A stretch of 64,000 nt of DNA from Acinetobacter soli (GCF_000760595.1 NZ_BBNM01000002.1:186001-250000); one strand, 5' to 3'; counted from the stretch's first letter, positions 18,313 through 28,181 are shown. Program-made: numbers and translations. Notes: generated by a model not told the origin, from the sequence alone.

Positions 18313-19596
18313 ATGACACATCGCTACCAAGACGAAACACTGGCTATTCATGCCGGTTACCAGCCCGACCCCACCACCAAAGCCGTGGCCGTTCCGATTT
18401 ATCAAACCACGTCTTATGCCTTCGACAATACCCAGCACGGTGCAGACCTCTTCGATTTAAAAGTACAAGGCAATATTTATACGCGAATTATGAACCCTAC
18501 TACAGCCGTGCTGGAGCAACGCCTTACCGCACTCGAAGGGGGAATTGGTGCCTTGGCACTGGCATCAGGTATGGCCGCCATTAGCTATGCCATTCAAACC
18601 ATCACCGAAGCCGGCGACAATATTGCGTCTGTGTCTACACTGTATGGTGGCACCTATAATTTATTTGCGCACACCCTCCCCAAGCAGGGCATTGAGGTAC
18701 GCTTTTTTGATTACCAGCAACCAGAGCAGTTGCACAGTTTAATTGACGAGAAAACCAAACTGGTTTTTGTAGAATCGATAGGCAATCCTTTGGGTAATAT
18801 TATCGACTTAGAAGCAATTGCCCAGATTGCCCACGAATATGGCGTGCCCGTGGTGGTCGACAATACTGTGGCCACTCCCGTGCTGCAAAAATCGTTTGAA
18901 TTTGGTGCCGATATTATCGTGCATTCATTGACCAAATATATTGGCGGTCACGGCAATAGCATTGGTGGCGTGATTATCGACAGCGGCAAATTTCCTTGGG
19001 CGAAATATCCTGAGCGCTTTAAAGTGTTAAATTCGCCAGATCCGAGCTATCACGGCGTCAATTATGTCGAGGCTTTGGGAGAAGCCGCATATATTGCCCG
19101 TGCGCGCGTGGTGCCACTTCGTAATACAGGCGCAGCGATTAGCCCTTTGAGTGTTTTTCTGATTTTACAGGGCCTTGAAACACTCTCTTTACGCATGCAA
19201 AAACATACCCAAAATGCGCTTCAAGTTGCGAAATATTTAACACAGCATCCGAAAGTCAAATGGGTGAATTACGCGGGTTTAAAGCAACATCCGCAGCATG
19301 CGCTGGCTCAGAAATATGTGAAGGGTACGCCCTCTGGCATATTATCCTTTGGTGTTGAGCATGGTCGTGAAGGCGGAACGCGTTTTATCGATGCACTGCA
19401 ACTCTTTACCCGCCTCGTCAATATCGGAGATGCAAAAAGTCTGGCGTGTCATCCTGCTACCACCACACACCGTCAGTTAAATTCAGATGAGCTCAAGGCT
19501 GCAGGTGTTTCAGAAGATATGGTTCGACTCTCGGTTGGAATTGAGCATATTGACGATTTACTTGCCGATCTGGAACAGGCATTGGCTCGGGTGTAA
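18313..19596 (+). CDS. metY: O-acetylhomoserine sulfhydrylase (MetY family)
   Basis: PLP-dependent Cys/Met-metabolism enzyme expected to make homocysteine from O-acetyl-L-homoserine and sulfide (direct sulfhydrylation). With the ATG at 18313 it is 427 residues and starts MTHRYQDETLAIHAGYQPD as in the family. An upstream in-frame ATG at 18280 would add 11 poorly conserved residues. Neither has a clear ribosome site, and a TATGCT -10-like box near 18265 leaves a very short leader. The PLP lysine is Lys208 in HSLTKYIGGHG. A cystathionine gamma-synthase role is less likely given the length and the large central insert. Confidence 0.9.
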   Translation: MTHRYQDETLAIHAGYQPDPTTKAVAVPIYQTTSYAFDNTQHGADLFDLKVQGNIYTRIMNPTTAVLEQRLTALEGGIGALALASGMAAISYAIQTITEAGDNIASVSTLYGGTYNLFAHTLPKQGIEVRFFDYQQPEQLHSLIDEKTKLVFVESIGNPLGNIIDLEAIAQIAHEYGVPVVVDNTVATPVLQKSFEFGADIIVHSLTKYIGGHGNSIGGVIIDSGKFPWAKYPERFKVLNSPDPSYHGVNYVEALGEAAYIARARVVPLRNTGAAISPLSVFLILQGLETLSLRMQKHTQNALQVAKYLTQHPKVKWVNYAGLKQHPQHALAQKYVKGTPSGILSFGVEHGREGGTRFIDALQLFTRLVNIGDAKSLACHPATTTHRQLNSDELKAAGVSEDMVRLSVGIEHIDDLLADLEQALARV

Positions 19597-19607
19597 ATGA
19601 TCTTTTA

Positions 19608-19638
19608 TAAAAAGCGCCTCTCAATAGAGGCTTTTTTT
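19608..19638 (+). terminator. Terminator after the sulfhydrylase gene
   Basis: GCCTCT and AGAGGC pair around CAAT, extended by A and T runs with a one-base imperfection near AAAGC, and followed by seven T. It lies about 12 bases past the stop codon. Confidence 0.85.
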
Positions 19639-19863
19639 GTTGTACTGCTTCAATATTTTGTGCTAAAAGTAAACTTATCCGCTAGATTCAATTAGAGCAA
19701 TTACTCTAAAAACTTTTGTAATTTCATGGACTTATGACTAGATTTTTTCTTTAAATCAATTTAGATTAATTTCATCGACGAGTCTCATTTCACCCTATTG
19801 AAGAACCTAATCGACTAAAATAACTATAGCCATTGCTTTGTGACATAAATCAGGGAAAAACGC

Positions 19864-20751
19864 GTGAATAAAAAACTTGAAGCTCTTTTTCAACAGAACG
19901 TAAAAGGTAAAGTTGCCTTAATTACAGGTGCCTCTAGCGGTATTGGTCTGACAATTGCCAAACGGATTGCTGCTGCGGGAGCACATGTTTTACTGGTGGC
20001 CAGAACTCAAGAAACGCTTGAAGAAGTAAAAGCTGAAATTGAGCAAAAAGGTGGGCATGCCTCTATTTTTCCGTGTGACCTGACCGACATGAATGCCATT
20101 GATGAACTTTCTAAACAGGTTATGGCACATGTCGATCACGTCGATTACCTGATTAACAATGCGGGGCGTTCAATCCGCCGTGCCGTTCATGAATCGTATG
20201 ATCGTTTTCACGATTTTGAACGAACCATGCAGCTCAACTACTTTGGTGCAGTGCGCTTGGTCTTGAATCTCTTGCCTCATATGATCAAACGTAAAAATGG
20301 TCAGATCATTAATATCAGTTCGATTGGTGTTTTGGCCAATGCCACACGTTTTTCTGCCTATGTGGCGTCTAAAGCTGCCCTAGATGCATTTAGTCGTTGC
20401 CTGTCTGCCGAAGTCCTCAAGCATAAAATTTCAATCACCTCTATTTACATGCCTTTGGTTCGTACGCCAATGATCGCGCCGACCAAAATTTATAAGTACG
20501 TTCCGACACTTTCACCAGACGAAGCGGCCGATCTGATTGTCTACGCGATTGTGAAACGACCAAAACGTATTGCGACCCATCTTGGACGTTTGGCCTCAAT
20601 TACCTATGCCATTGCACCGGATATCAATAATATTCTGATGTCGATTGGCTTTAATCTGTTCCCAAGCTCGACAGCCGCCATTGGTGAACAGGAAAAATTG
20701 AATTTGCTCCAGCGTGCCTACGCCCGTTTATTCCCGGGTGAACACTGGTAA
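19864..20751 (+). CDS. acr1: Fatty acyl-CoA reductase Acr1 (aldehyde-forming)
   Basis: Short-chain dehydrogenase that reduces long-chain acyl-CoA to the fatty aldehyde with NADPH, the first committed step toward wax esters in Acinetobacter. The 295 residues have the length and sequence I know for Acr1: MNKKLEALF start, cofactor loop TGASSGIG at 21-28, NNAG, catalytic Ser in NISSIG, Tyr166 and Lys170 in YVASK, and the C-terminus RAYARLFPGEHW. The start codon is GTG at 19864, with AGGG about 10 bases upstream. It is flanked by terminators and transcribed alone. Confidence 0.95.
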   Translation: MNKKLEALFQQNVKGKVALITGASSGIGLTIAKRIAAAGAHVLLVARTQETLEEVKAEIEQKGGHASIFPCDLTDMNAIDELSKQVMAHVDHVDYLINNAGRSIRRAVHESYDRFHDFERTMQLNYFGAVRLVLNLLPHMIKRKNGQIINISSIGVLANATRFSAYVASKAALDAFSRCLSAEVLKHKISITSIYMPLVRTPMIAPTKIYKYVPTLSPDEAADLIVYAIVKRPKRIATHLGRLASITYAIAPDINNILMSIGFNLFPSSTAAIGEQEKLNLLQRAYARLFPGEHW

Positions 20752-20759
20752 GTTTGTAT

Positions 20760-20790
20760 AAAAAAGCCTCTCTATATGAGAGGCTTTTTT
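20760..20790 (+). terminator. Terminator after acr1
   Basis: AAAAAAGCCTCTC (20760-20772) pairs with GAGAGGCTTTTTT (20778-20790) around TATAT, a perfect 13-bp stem 8 bases past the acr1 stop. T runs on both strands allow bidirectional use. Confidence 0.93.
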
Positions 20791-21083
20791 ATAGAATATG
20801 AAAAAAAATAAAGAATTAAACGAATACAACGAAATTATAATTTTACCTTTAAATTGAAAATTTTTATCAGCGATTAAGCCGCATTATGATTAAAAAATCT
20901 ACATGTATAGTAATATTTTTATATGTGCTGTAGCAATAATTTATTCATAAATTGCTTGAGTAGGCACTATTAATATCGTGTTAGTTAGTATCACTTAGAG
21001 AATTAGATAAATTGGCCTAATAATGACTACAGGGACCAAAAAAAATATAAATTATATTTATTCTTCTGAATTTACTACAATTA
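20791..21083. other. AT-rich spacer without a gene
   Basis: About 290 strongly AT-rich bases between the acr1 terminator and the end of the GNAT gene. I see no ORF with a ribosome site, no tRNA and no repeat. Composition resembles the adjoining GNAT gene rather than the metabolic genes on either side, which suggests it belongs to the same acquired patch. Confidence 0.5.
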
Positions 21084-21530
21084 TTATTTGGTTTTAAAGT
21101 AATAGTACTTAGAATATCCGTTATCTTGATTGCATTCAAAATTCCACCCATTTTTTTTAAAAAAATTAATTGCATTAACGTTTCGTATAGAGACTAAAGC
21201 TTTCCAACAGTCTGATTCATTAAAAGAATTACTATTAATAATTTTATTTAAAATTTTGCTACCATATCCCTTATGTTGATAATCTGGATTAATTGAAAAA
21301 TCAGATATAGCATAATAATTATACTCAGACTGGGGTAAATAAATACCACATACTGCCAATAGAGTATTATCTTTAAAAATACAAATCTGTTTAAAATCTT
21401 TTTGATTTAGTACAGAATCCAACCACTCCTGATCTATATGCTCTAAAGCAGAAGAAATACTTTCATGCTTAAACCATTTATCGTATTCTAAGAAATCATG
21501 TTCAGTAAAGTCTTTAATATTTATTTCCAT
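21084..21530 (-). CDS. GNAT family N-acetyltransferase, AT-rich and probably acquired
   Basis: A 148-residue acetyltransferase of the GNAT fold. The acetyl-CoA loop is visible as NPDYQHKGYGSKILNKII at about 87-104, preceded by the beta-4 strand YYAISDFSINP and followed by a beta-5/alpha-4 segment (VSIRNVNAINFFKKNGWNFE). Substrate is unknown. AGGAAG is placed correctly before the ATG. Codon use is much more A/T-biased than in acr1 or the SulP gene, and a transposase remnant lies close behind, so lateral gain is likely. Confidence 0.85.
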   Translation of the reverse strand: MEINIKDFTEHDFLEYDKWFKHESISSALEHIDQEWLDSVLNQKDFKQICIFKDNTLLAVCGIYLPQSEYNYYAISDFSINPDYQHKGYGSKILNKIINSNSFNESDCWKALVSIRNVNAINFFKKNGWNFECNQDNGYSKYYYFKTK

Positions 21531-21689
21531 TCAAACTTCCTAAATCAGTTTTTGTATTATTTTCAATTATTTCATGCTTATGAGTGATAATAATTTAGAT
21601 TTTTAAAAATCTTTACAACCGACAAATTGAAAGTGATAAGTTATCGAGCAACATGTGAACAGAGAACCTTACACAAGCATTACGTAGGC

Positions 21690-21895
21690 AATGACGTATA
21701 TGAGATAAAGAGCACCAACGCTGATTCATCATTCAGATAGAGGCTCTCAACTATGCTCTTAATTATATCATCATGCTTTACGGGAACGAATCAATGACAT
21801 ACTCAAGCAGGCATTTTTAACTACACTATGTAAAGCGATGAGGAATTTAGACCATTTAATTCTGAATTATTTTGTGATTTATAACCGCTATATAT
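21690..21895 (+). pseudogene. Decayed IS3-family transposase (integrase core) remnant
   Basis: In one frame from 21712 the plus strand reads APTLIHHSDRGSQLCS, a classic IS3-family block carrying the second catalytic Asp (HSDRGSQ). A stop at 21760 follows; then, still in frame, come ALRERINDILKQAFL and a run ending ILNYFVIYNRY, which match the usual AERINGILK and IYN regions. About 25 residues between the blocks are missing, so it is deleted and dead. I see no terminal inverted repeats. The upstream part of the element is unrecognisable. Confidence 0.75.
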
Positions 21896-21945
21896 CAAAA
21901 TTAATTTCAAACCCGCTTACCCGTAATCAAATGAATAAGAAAGCG

Positions 21946-21975
21946 AAAACCGAGTGAATTGCTTAACTCGGTTTT
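21946..21975 (-). terminator. Probable terminator of the SulP-carbonic anhydrase gene
   Basis: AAAACCGAGT (21946-21955) and ACTCGGTTTT (21966-21975) pair perfectly around a 10-base loop, about 50 bases after the stop of the minus-strand gene. The minus-strand transcript continues with U-rich sequence. Confidence 0.65.
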
Positions 21976-22027
21976 AAATAAAATACTGTCAATCTATTTC
22001 ATGATGGGACAAAATATCAAGTCGGGA

Positions 22028-24211
22028 TTAGAGAAAGTTGACTTTGCCTGTTTTCACATCATAAATGGCGCCTACAATATCAATCTGTTGATGCTCAAGC
22101 ATCTCTCGAAGTACGGCACTGTGCTTGATAATGTACTGAATATTGTAATGCACGTTCATGGCAGTCACCTGATCAATAAACGCGGGCGTGAGACTACGAG
22201 GCTGCATGATGTCATAGACATTATCCACCGAGTGCATCAGTGGCCCAAGTACATATTGAATATGCGGCATTTCCTTAATATCTGCCACACTTTGTTTCTG
22301 CAAGCTCAGCTGGCAGGCACTGGTCACGGCCCCACAGTCGGTATGACCCAACACCACAATCACTTTTGCGCCTTTGGCCTGACAGGCAAATTCAAGTGAG
22401 CCGAGCACCTTCTGACCGGCCACATTTCCTGCAATGCGTAAACTGAACAAATCACCGATGCCGACATCAAACAGCATTTCTGTCGGTGCACGCGAATCCA
22501 TACACCCCAGCACTGCTGCAATCGGATGCTGACCTTCATCTGCCGTAACGCGAATCTGGCGATAGATATCGCGCTGCAAACGCTCATTTTTAACAAAGCG
22601 CTGATTGCCCTCTTTAAGTAATTTCAGCACATCCGATGGCTTAAGTTTGGACTGCAAATCACGTGTGCTGATGTCGATATCCAGTACAGCATCATCGAGT
22701 TCTTGATAATGTTGTTTAAAACCGATCAGCTTTAAATCAATCTGGCGTTTTATTGCTGTTTCGTTTTGGTATTCCTGAATCACTTGATAAATATCAGGAT
22801 CGATACTGTCTGACTGTGTGGCATCAATCACCAGTTTTTCATGCTTATGTACCCGTTCAAGCGCAGAAATAAGCGATGCCCGATTTAAAAAAGTCACCTG
22901 AGAAGGCAGTTCGATTCGGGTAATCACACCGTGCAAATGCTTTTCACGATATACACGTACGCCTTTATGCAGATTTCCATACAAGATAAACACGATACTG
23001 CTGGCCAAACCAATTAAAATCCCGACAAGCAAATCGGTCAGTAAAATCGCCACCAAGGTAATCATAAATGGAATAAACTGCGTCCAGCCTTGCTGATAAA
23101 GCTTTTTAAACAGACCTGGATGGGTGAGTTTAAAGCCCGTTAAAATCAAGATTGCGGCCAGCGCAGACAATGGAATCATGTTCATGAGTGGCACAAAAAA
23201 CAGCACCGCGAGTAACAATAATATTCCATGAATAATGGTGGAGCATTTACTGCGTGCGCCAGTATTGGCGTTAACTGAGCTACGCACAATCACTGAGGTA
23301 ATTGGCATTCCACCAATCAAGCCCGAAATAATATTGCCTGTGCCCTGCGCCCAGAGCTCACGGTTCGGTGGTGAAGCACGCTTGTGTGGATCAAGTTTGT
23401 CGGCGGCTTCCAAATTTAACAACGTTTCAAGCGAGGCCACCACTGCCAACGTAATCGCACCGGTATAAATCAGTGGATTGGTGAGCGCGCTCCAGTCGGG
23501 AAAAATAAAAGCACTTTCTGTCGCATTGAGCAAATTAGGCAACTGAATCAGATTTTCAGTCTGAATGGCCCATGGTGACTGTAAGTAGGTCAAGACGTAG
23601 TTCAGCACTGCTGCAACCAAAACTGCAATCAATGCCGAAGGTAAAACCAGTTTTTTTAAAGGGGTTTTATCCCAGACTAAAATGACCACAACACTAAGCA
23701 ACCCAATGGCCATGGCACCGGCATCTAGCTGAATATTGGGATTGATACCCTGATCGCTCCAGAGTTCGCGCCAAGAGAAATTTCCAAGCCCAAGCAGATA
23801 CGGAATCTGCGTTGCAATCAAAATCACACCGATCGCGGCCAAAAGCCCTAAAATCACATTGTTGGGAATATAATTTGCAAAGAAACCTAGCTTAAACAGA
23901 CCGAATAAAATCTGTAAGCCACCCGCAAAGATAATACACAATAAAAAGGCGGCATAATTGCCGCCTAACTGTTCTAACTGTACCAAAATCACTGCCGTCA
24001 GGCCCGCGGCAGGTCCGGCCACACTAATGTGCGAACCGCTTAAGAAACCCACCACAATGCCACCAACAATGCCTGCCAGAATTCCGGATAAAATCGGGGC
24101 ACCAGAGGCCAGTGCAATACCCAGACACAAGGGCAATGCCACCAAAAAGACCACCAGTCCCGAAAGCGCATCTTTAATATGTAACCTGTTTTTGACTTCA
24201 AATAGCGTCAT
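22028..24211 (-). CDS. SulP-family anion transporter fused to a beta-carbonic anhydrase
   Basis: One polypeptide of about 727 residues with three parts. First comes a SulP transporter of 10-14 helices (ALSGLVVFLVALPLCLGIAL, then GFLSGSHISVAGPAAGLTAV). A STAS-like segment follows at about 440-510. The C-terminal beta-carbonic anhydrase runs from about 525 and has the zinc and catalytic residues of LGCMDSRAP (Cys near 570) and LGHTDCGAV (His and Cys near 623-626). The logical role is bicarbonate transport coupled to CO2 hydration at the membrane. The start at 24211 (MTLFEVKNRL) is preferred over the in-frame ATG at 24223; neither has a good ribosome site. Confidence 0.92.
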   Translation of the reverse strand: MTLFEVKNRLHIKDALSGLVVFLVALPLCLGIALASGAPILSGILAGIVGGIVVGFLSGSHISVAGPAAGLTAVILVQLEQLGGNYAAFLLCIIFAGGLQILFGLFKLGFFANYIPNNVILGLLAAIGVILIATQIPYLLGLGNFSWRELWSDQGINPNIQLDAGAMAIGLLSVVVILVWDKTPLKKLVLPSALIAVLVAAVLNYVLTYLQSPWAIQTENLIQLPNLLNATESAFIFPDWSALTNPLIYTGAITLAVVASLETLLNLEAADKLDPHKRASPPNRELWAQGTGNIISGLIGGMPITSVIVRSSVNANTGARSKCSTIIHGILLLLAVLFFVPLMNMIPLSALAAILILTGFKLTHPGLFKKLYQQGWTQFIPFMITLVAILLTDLLVGILIGLASSIVFILYGNLHKGVRVYREKHLHGVITRIELPSQVTFLNRASLISALERVHKHEKLVIDATQSDSIDPDIYQVIQEYQNETAIKRQIDLKLIGFKQHYQELDDAVLDIDISTRDLQSKLKPSDVLKLLKEGNQRFVKNERLQRDIYRQIRVTADEGQHPIAAVLGCMDSRAPTEMLFDVGIGDLFSLRIAGNVAGQKVLGSLEFACQAKGAKVIVVLGHTDCGAVTSACQLSLQKQSVADIKEMPHIQYVLGPLMHSVDNVYDIMQPRSLTPAFIDQVTAMNVHYNIQYIIKHSAVLREMLEHQQIDIVGAIYDVKTGKVNFL

Positions 24212-24460
24212 AAAAATAACCATTTTTTAAAATAATTTAAGCGCAACTTCGAGTTTCTCTAGATGAAACATCGACTCATTTTCCTCATGAGCGCCTTGAT
24301 ATTGTCTGACAATCTTTGTGACTTAAAGTTGAGTTCTGCTGTTGGGTTGTTATTGTTGAGGCATATTTCGCTACTTTTTTGTTGATCTTCAGATTCACCT
24401 CATGTTGCGCTCTGGTTTTATTATTGAAATGACAATACCTAAAGCAAAAACAATAGGCGT

Positions 24461-24490
24461 AAAAAAACCTCCCATCCAGGAGGTTTTTTT
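24461..24490 (-). terminator. Intrinsic terminator of tex
   Basis: ACCTCC and GGAGGT arms with flanking A and T runs and a 6-base loop, 25 bases after the tex stop. It is symmetric, so it could also stop plus-strand transcription. Confidence 0.9.
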
Positions 24491-24514
24491 ATTTCAGTTT
24501 TACTTACAAACTTT

Positions 24515-26872
24515 TTACTTAGAACCTTTGATGCCGGCTTGGAGCAACAAAGCACCTAGGCCGCCAATTTTTTGTTCTTGAGGCTTTTCTTGCTTAGCAC
24601 GCTGTGGCTTTTTGCTCGAATCGCCTTGACGTGCAGCCTGCTGTGGACGCTTATGCTGTGGCTTACGCTCAGGACGTGGCTCATTATTTTCGCGACGTGG
24701 CGCACGCGCAGCTTTCGCCGGCGCTTCTGAACCTTCAGGACGCATACTTAAATTGACACGCTTACGCTCAACATCGACCTGAATCACTCGAACTTGTACG
24801 ATCTGACCCGGCTTCACCACTTTGTGCGGATCCGAGACAAACTCATTCGCCAGTTCAGAAATATGCACCAGACCATCCTGATGGACGCCGACATCCACAA
24901 ATGCACCGAAGTTGGTGACATTGGTCACTACACCTTCAAGCTGCATGCCTTCAGTGAGCTGTGCCACTTCGGTTACGTCATCACGGAATTTGGCTGTGCG
25001 GAATTCTGGACGTGGATCGCGGCCCGGTTTTTCAAGCTCTGTCAGCACATCTTGAACGGTTGGTAAACCAAAGGTGTCATCGACAAACTCATCTGCTTTG
25101 ATCTGGCGAATAATTTCCGAATTACCGATCAGGTCTTTTACAGTCGTGGCTTTGGCTTGTACCATTTTTTCCACCAAACCGTAGCTTTCTGGATGGACAG
25201 CAGACGCATCAAGTGGTTCAGAACCATTCAAGACACGCAAGAAACCTGCTGCCTGTTCAAAGGTGCGCTCACCCAAACGTGGTACATTTTTCAACGACTG
25301 GCGGTTGTCAAAACGGCCATGCTCTTTACGATATTCCACAATTTGCTGAGCAATCGCTTTGTTTAAACCGGCGATGTAACCCAAAATGGCAGACGATGCG
25401 GTATTCACATCGACACCCACGGCGTTTACGCAGTCTTCAACCACCGCATCGAGCGTTTTTGCGAGACCCGTCTGATTGACATCATGCTGATACTGACCCA
25501 CACCAATCGATTTCGGATCGATTTTTACCAGCTCCGCCAATGGATCTTGTAAACGACGGGCAATAGATACGGCACCACGAATCGATACATCCAGTTCAGG
25601 CAATTCTGCTGCTGCCAGCTCGCTTGCCGAGTAAACCGATGCCCCTGCTTCACTGACTGTTACACGTGTCAGTTTAAGATCGGTATTGGCAGCCATCATT
25701 TCAGCAACAACGGCTTCAGTTTCACGGCTTGCTGTACCGTTGCCAATTGCAATCAGATCCACATTGTATTCACGGCACAAGCGTGCAAGCTCGGCAATCG
25801 AGCCTTCTTTGTCTTCTTTAGGTGCAAATGGGTAAATGGTACTGTGCGCCAATACATCGCCCGCTTCGCTGACCACAGCCAGCTTTACACCGGTACGAAT
25901 ACCAGGGTCGACACCTAAAGTGGTGCGACTGCCCGCTGGTGCAGACAATAATAAGTGACGCAAGTTTTCTGCAAATACCTGCATGGCTTCAGCTTCGGCT
26001 GCAAGGCGTTTTTCGGTCAGCAAAGAATGCTCGATTTGCGGACGAATTTTACCTAACCAGAACAGTTTTGCCGTTTGCTTTAAAAAATCTTGACGGGCTT
26101 GTGGCTGTACTTGATCCAGATTGTATTCGGTTTCAATGCGTGCCAAAGGTGCATCGTCTTGTCCGTCTACCTTAAGGCCCAACACATTTTCTTGACGACC
26201 GCGTAGCATGGCAAGTAAACGGTGTGAAGGAAGTTTGTTTAAGTTTTCAGAAAACTCAAAGTAATCACGGAATTTTTTACCAACTTCTTTTTTCTCATCA
26301 GAAGCCACCGTACTTTTGAGGCTGGCCGTCTTGGCGAACAGGCTTTTAAGCTCTGTGGTCAAGGCAATGTTTTGTGCCCAGTCATCAATAATAATATGTT
26401 GCACGGCATCGAGCTGGCTCTCGGCATCTGGATAATCGGTATGCTCAAATCCAGCCAGCGCCTCTGTCGGTTCAATTTGCTCGGCAACAATGCGCTCTGC
26501 TACTGGCCCAAGACCGGCTTCACGTGCCTTGAATGATTTACTGGTGCGCTTTGGACGATATGGCGCGTAAATTTCTTCAAGTGCATTTTTGGTTTCGGCA
26601 GCGTTAACACGTGCCAATAAATCATCGGAAAGTTTGTTCTGTTCTTTTAGCGACTCAATGACTTTTTCACGACGTTCATATAAATCACGCAGATAAGACA
26701 AGCGTGTGTCGAGTTGGCGTAGTTGCGTATCGTCTAAGCCTTGCGTGACCTCTTTACGGTAACGGGCAATAAAAGGAACACTGGCACCTTCATCAATTAA
26801 ACGGATGGCAGCTTCTACTTGGTTTGGACGTACGGCAAGCTCGCTTGCCAACTGCTGAACTAAGTCAGTCAT
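24515..26872 (-). CDS. tex: Transcription accessory protein Tex
   Basis: Conserved RNA-binding protein tied to transcription and toxin/virulence gene expression in other bacteria. From the ATG at 26872 it has 785 residues: helical N-terminal domain (MTDLVQQLASELAVRPNQVE), YqgF/RNase H-like domain with TLGVDPGIRTGVKLAVV, helix-hairpin-helix repeats (ASSAILGYIAGLNKAIAQQI) and a C-terminal S1 domain (LEGVVTNVTNFGAFVDVGVH). A Lys/Arg/Gln-rich tail follows. An in-frame GTG at 26908 would add 12 atypical residues and is disfavoured. Confidence 0.95.
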   Translation of the reverse strand: MTDLVQQLASELAVRPNQVEAAIRLIDEGASVPFIARYRKEVTQGLDDTQLRQLDTRLSYLRDLYERREKVIESLKEQNKLSDDLLARVNAAETKNALEEIYAPYRPKRTSKSFKAREAGLGPVAERIVAEQIEPTEALAGFEHTDYPDAESQLDAVQHIIIDDWAQNIALTTELKSLFAKTASLKSTVASDEKKEVGKKFRDYFEFSENLNKLPSHRLLAMLRGRQENVLGLKVDGQDDAPLARIETEYNLDQVQPQARQDFLKQTAKLFWLGKIRPQIEHSLLTEKRLAAEAEAMQVFAENLRHLLLSAPAGSRTTLGVDPGIRTGVKLAVVSEAGDVLAHSTIYPFAPKEDKEGSIAELARLCREYNVDLIAIGNGTASRETEAVVAEMMAANTDLKLTRVTVSEAGASVYSASELAAAELPELDVSIRGAVSIARRLQDPLAELVKIDPKSIGVGQYQHDVNQTGLAKTLDAVVEDCVNAVGVDVNTASSAILGYIAGLNKAIAQQIVEYRKEHGRFDNRQSLKNVPRLGERTFEQAAGFLRVLNGSEPLDASAVHPESYGLVEKMVQAKATTVKDLIGNSEIIRQIKADEFVDDTFGLPTVQDVLTELEKPGRDPRPEFRTAKFRDDVTEVAQLTEGMQLEGVVTNVTNFGAFVDVGVHQDGLVHISELANEFVSDPHKVVKPGQIVQVRVIQVDVERKRVNLSMRPEGSEAPAKAARAPRRENNEPRPERKPQHKRPQQAARQGDSSKKPQRAKQEKPQEQKIGGLGALLLQAGIKGSK

Positions 26873-27389
26873 CGTGTTCGATTCCACAAGGATTAAGTTT
26901 AAAAGCACTGATTATAAAGACCGAGACTATAAAATCCACACTTGTTTTACTTATTCAAAACGTTTTTTTGAATCATGCGCTGGGTTTTGACAAAAATTCG
27001 AATCAATTACAGTACATTTATTCTATTTAATAGGTCTGATCGGTCACTCAAACAGATGTGATATTTTGCACATTTAATACATCATTTACGGGCTGCTGTT
27101 TTATTTTAAGGAATCTGGCACCGAACGTACAAATTTCATCAACTTGTCACTTGTAAAAACAGTCACTTAGAGGCATAAATACAAAGAATGGTGAACAGGG
27201 ATTAATCTGGAATATTCATGAAAGATATACAGTGCATCAAATGCTTTTAAGATGTTGTTTTTTGGTTTCAAATTTCGCCGAAAATTGTAATTTTGAGCAA
27301 TTTGATACATAGTCTAAACAAGAATATCGGCATTATACTGCATTGATCCAATAATCTATAAATTATGACTTAAATAAAGGGAGTACATC
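26873..27389. other. Long divergent control region between tex and ompR
   Basis: About 515 AT-rich bases without a credible gene. A -10-like TATACT at 27334-27339 precedes ompR by about 50 bases, and the stretch must also carry the tex promoter. The length is generous for two housekeeping genes, so upstream regulatory sites for ompR-envZ, or a short RNA, are possible. I could not define a hairpin with a T run in it. Confidence 0.45.
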
Positions 27390-28154
27390 ATGAGTTTAGT
27401 TGTACCTGCTGAACATACTGAAACTGTACATAACGACACCGATCGCGTCGAACGGATTCTTGTCGTCGATGACGATGTACGTTTGCGCACCCTTTTGCAA
27501 CGCTTCTTGGAAGACAAAGGTTTTGTTGTTAAAACGGCCCACGATGCAACTCAAATGGATCGTTTGCTTCAGCGCGAATTATTTTCTTTAATTGTTTTAG
27601 ATTTTATGCTTCCAATGGAAGACGGTTTGAGTATCTGTCGTCGTTTACGTCAGTCTAATATCGACACCCCGATCATCATGCTGACTGCACGCGGCAGCGA
27701 CTCTGACCGAATTGCAGGGTTAGAAGCTGGTGCAGATGACTATTTGCCAAAACCGTTTAATCCAAACGAGCTACTGGCACGTATCCGTGCGGTACTGCGT
27801 CGTCAGGTTCGTGAAGTGCCGGGCGCCCCAAGTCAGCAAGTTGAAGTGGTGAGCTTTGGCCCATGGTCACTCGATCTTTCTACACGCACCCTGACTCGTG
27901 AAGGCCAAGTGGTGACACTTACCACAGGCGAATTTGCAGTCTTGAAAGCCTTGGTGCAACACCCACGTGAACCTTTGACCCGTGACAAACTGATGAATTT
28001 GGCGCGTGGTCGTGAATGGGGTGCAATGGAACGTTCAATCGATGTACAGGTTTCACGTTTGCGCCGCCTCATCGAAGACAACCCAGCACGCGCACGTTAT
28101 ATCCAAACCGTGTGGGGCGTGGGCTATGTATTTGTTCCAGATGGTGCAGAATAA
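27390..28154 (+). CDS. ompR: Response regulator OmpR
   Basis: Cytoplasmic DNA-binding regulator paired with EnvZ, responding to osmotic or envelope conditions. The 254 residues contain a receiver domain with acidic DDD at 27-29, phosphoacceptor Asp71 in VLDFMLPMEDG and Lys in LPKPFNP. The C-terminal winged helix has LTTGEFAVLKALVQHPREPL and DVQVSRLRRLIEDNPARARY. The N-terminus is about 15 residues longer than in E. coli OmpR. GGGAG lies 6 bases before the ATG. envZ follows after 27 bases. Confidence 0.95.
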   Translation: MSLVVPAEHTETVHNDTDRVERILVVDDDVRLRTLLQRFLEDKGFVVKTAHDATQMDRLLQRELFSLIVLDFMLPMEDGLSICRRLRQSNIDTPIIMLTARGSDSDRIAGLEAGADDYLPKPFNPNELLARIRAVLRRQVREVPGAPSQQVEVVSFGPWSLDLSTRTLTREGQVVTLTTGEFAVLKALVQHPREPLTRDKLMNLARGREWGAMERSIDVQVSRLRRLIEDNPARARYIQTVWGVGYVFVPDGAE

Positions 28155-28181
28155 GGCATAATTTAGACTTAGGATGATTGA

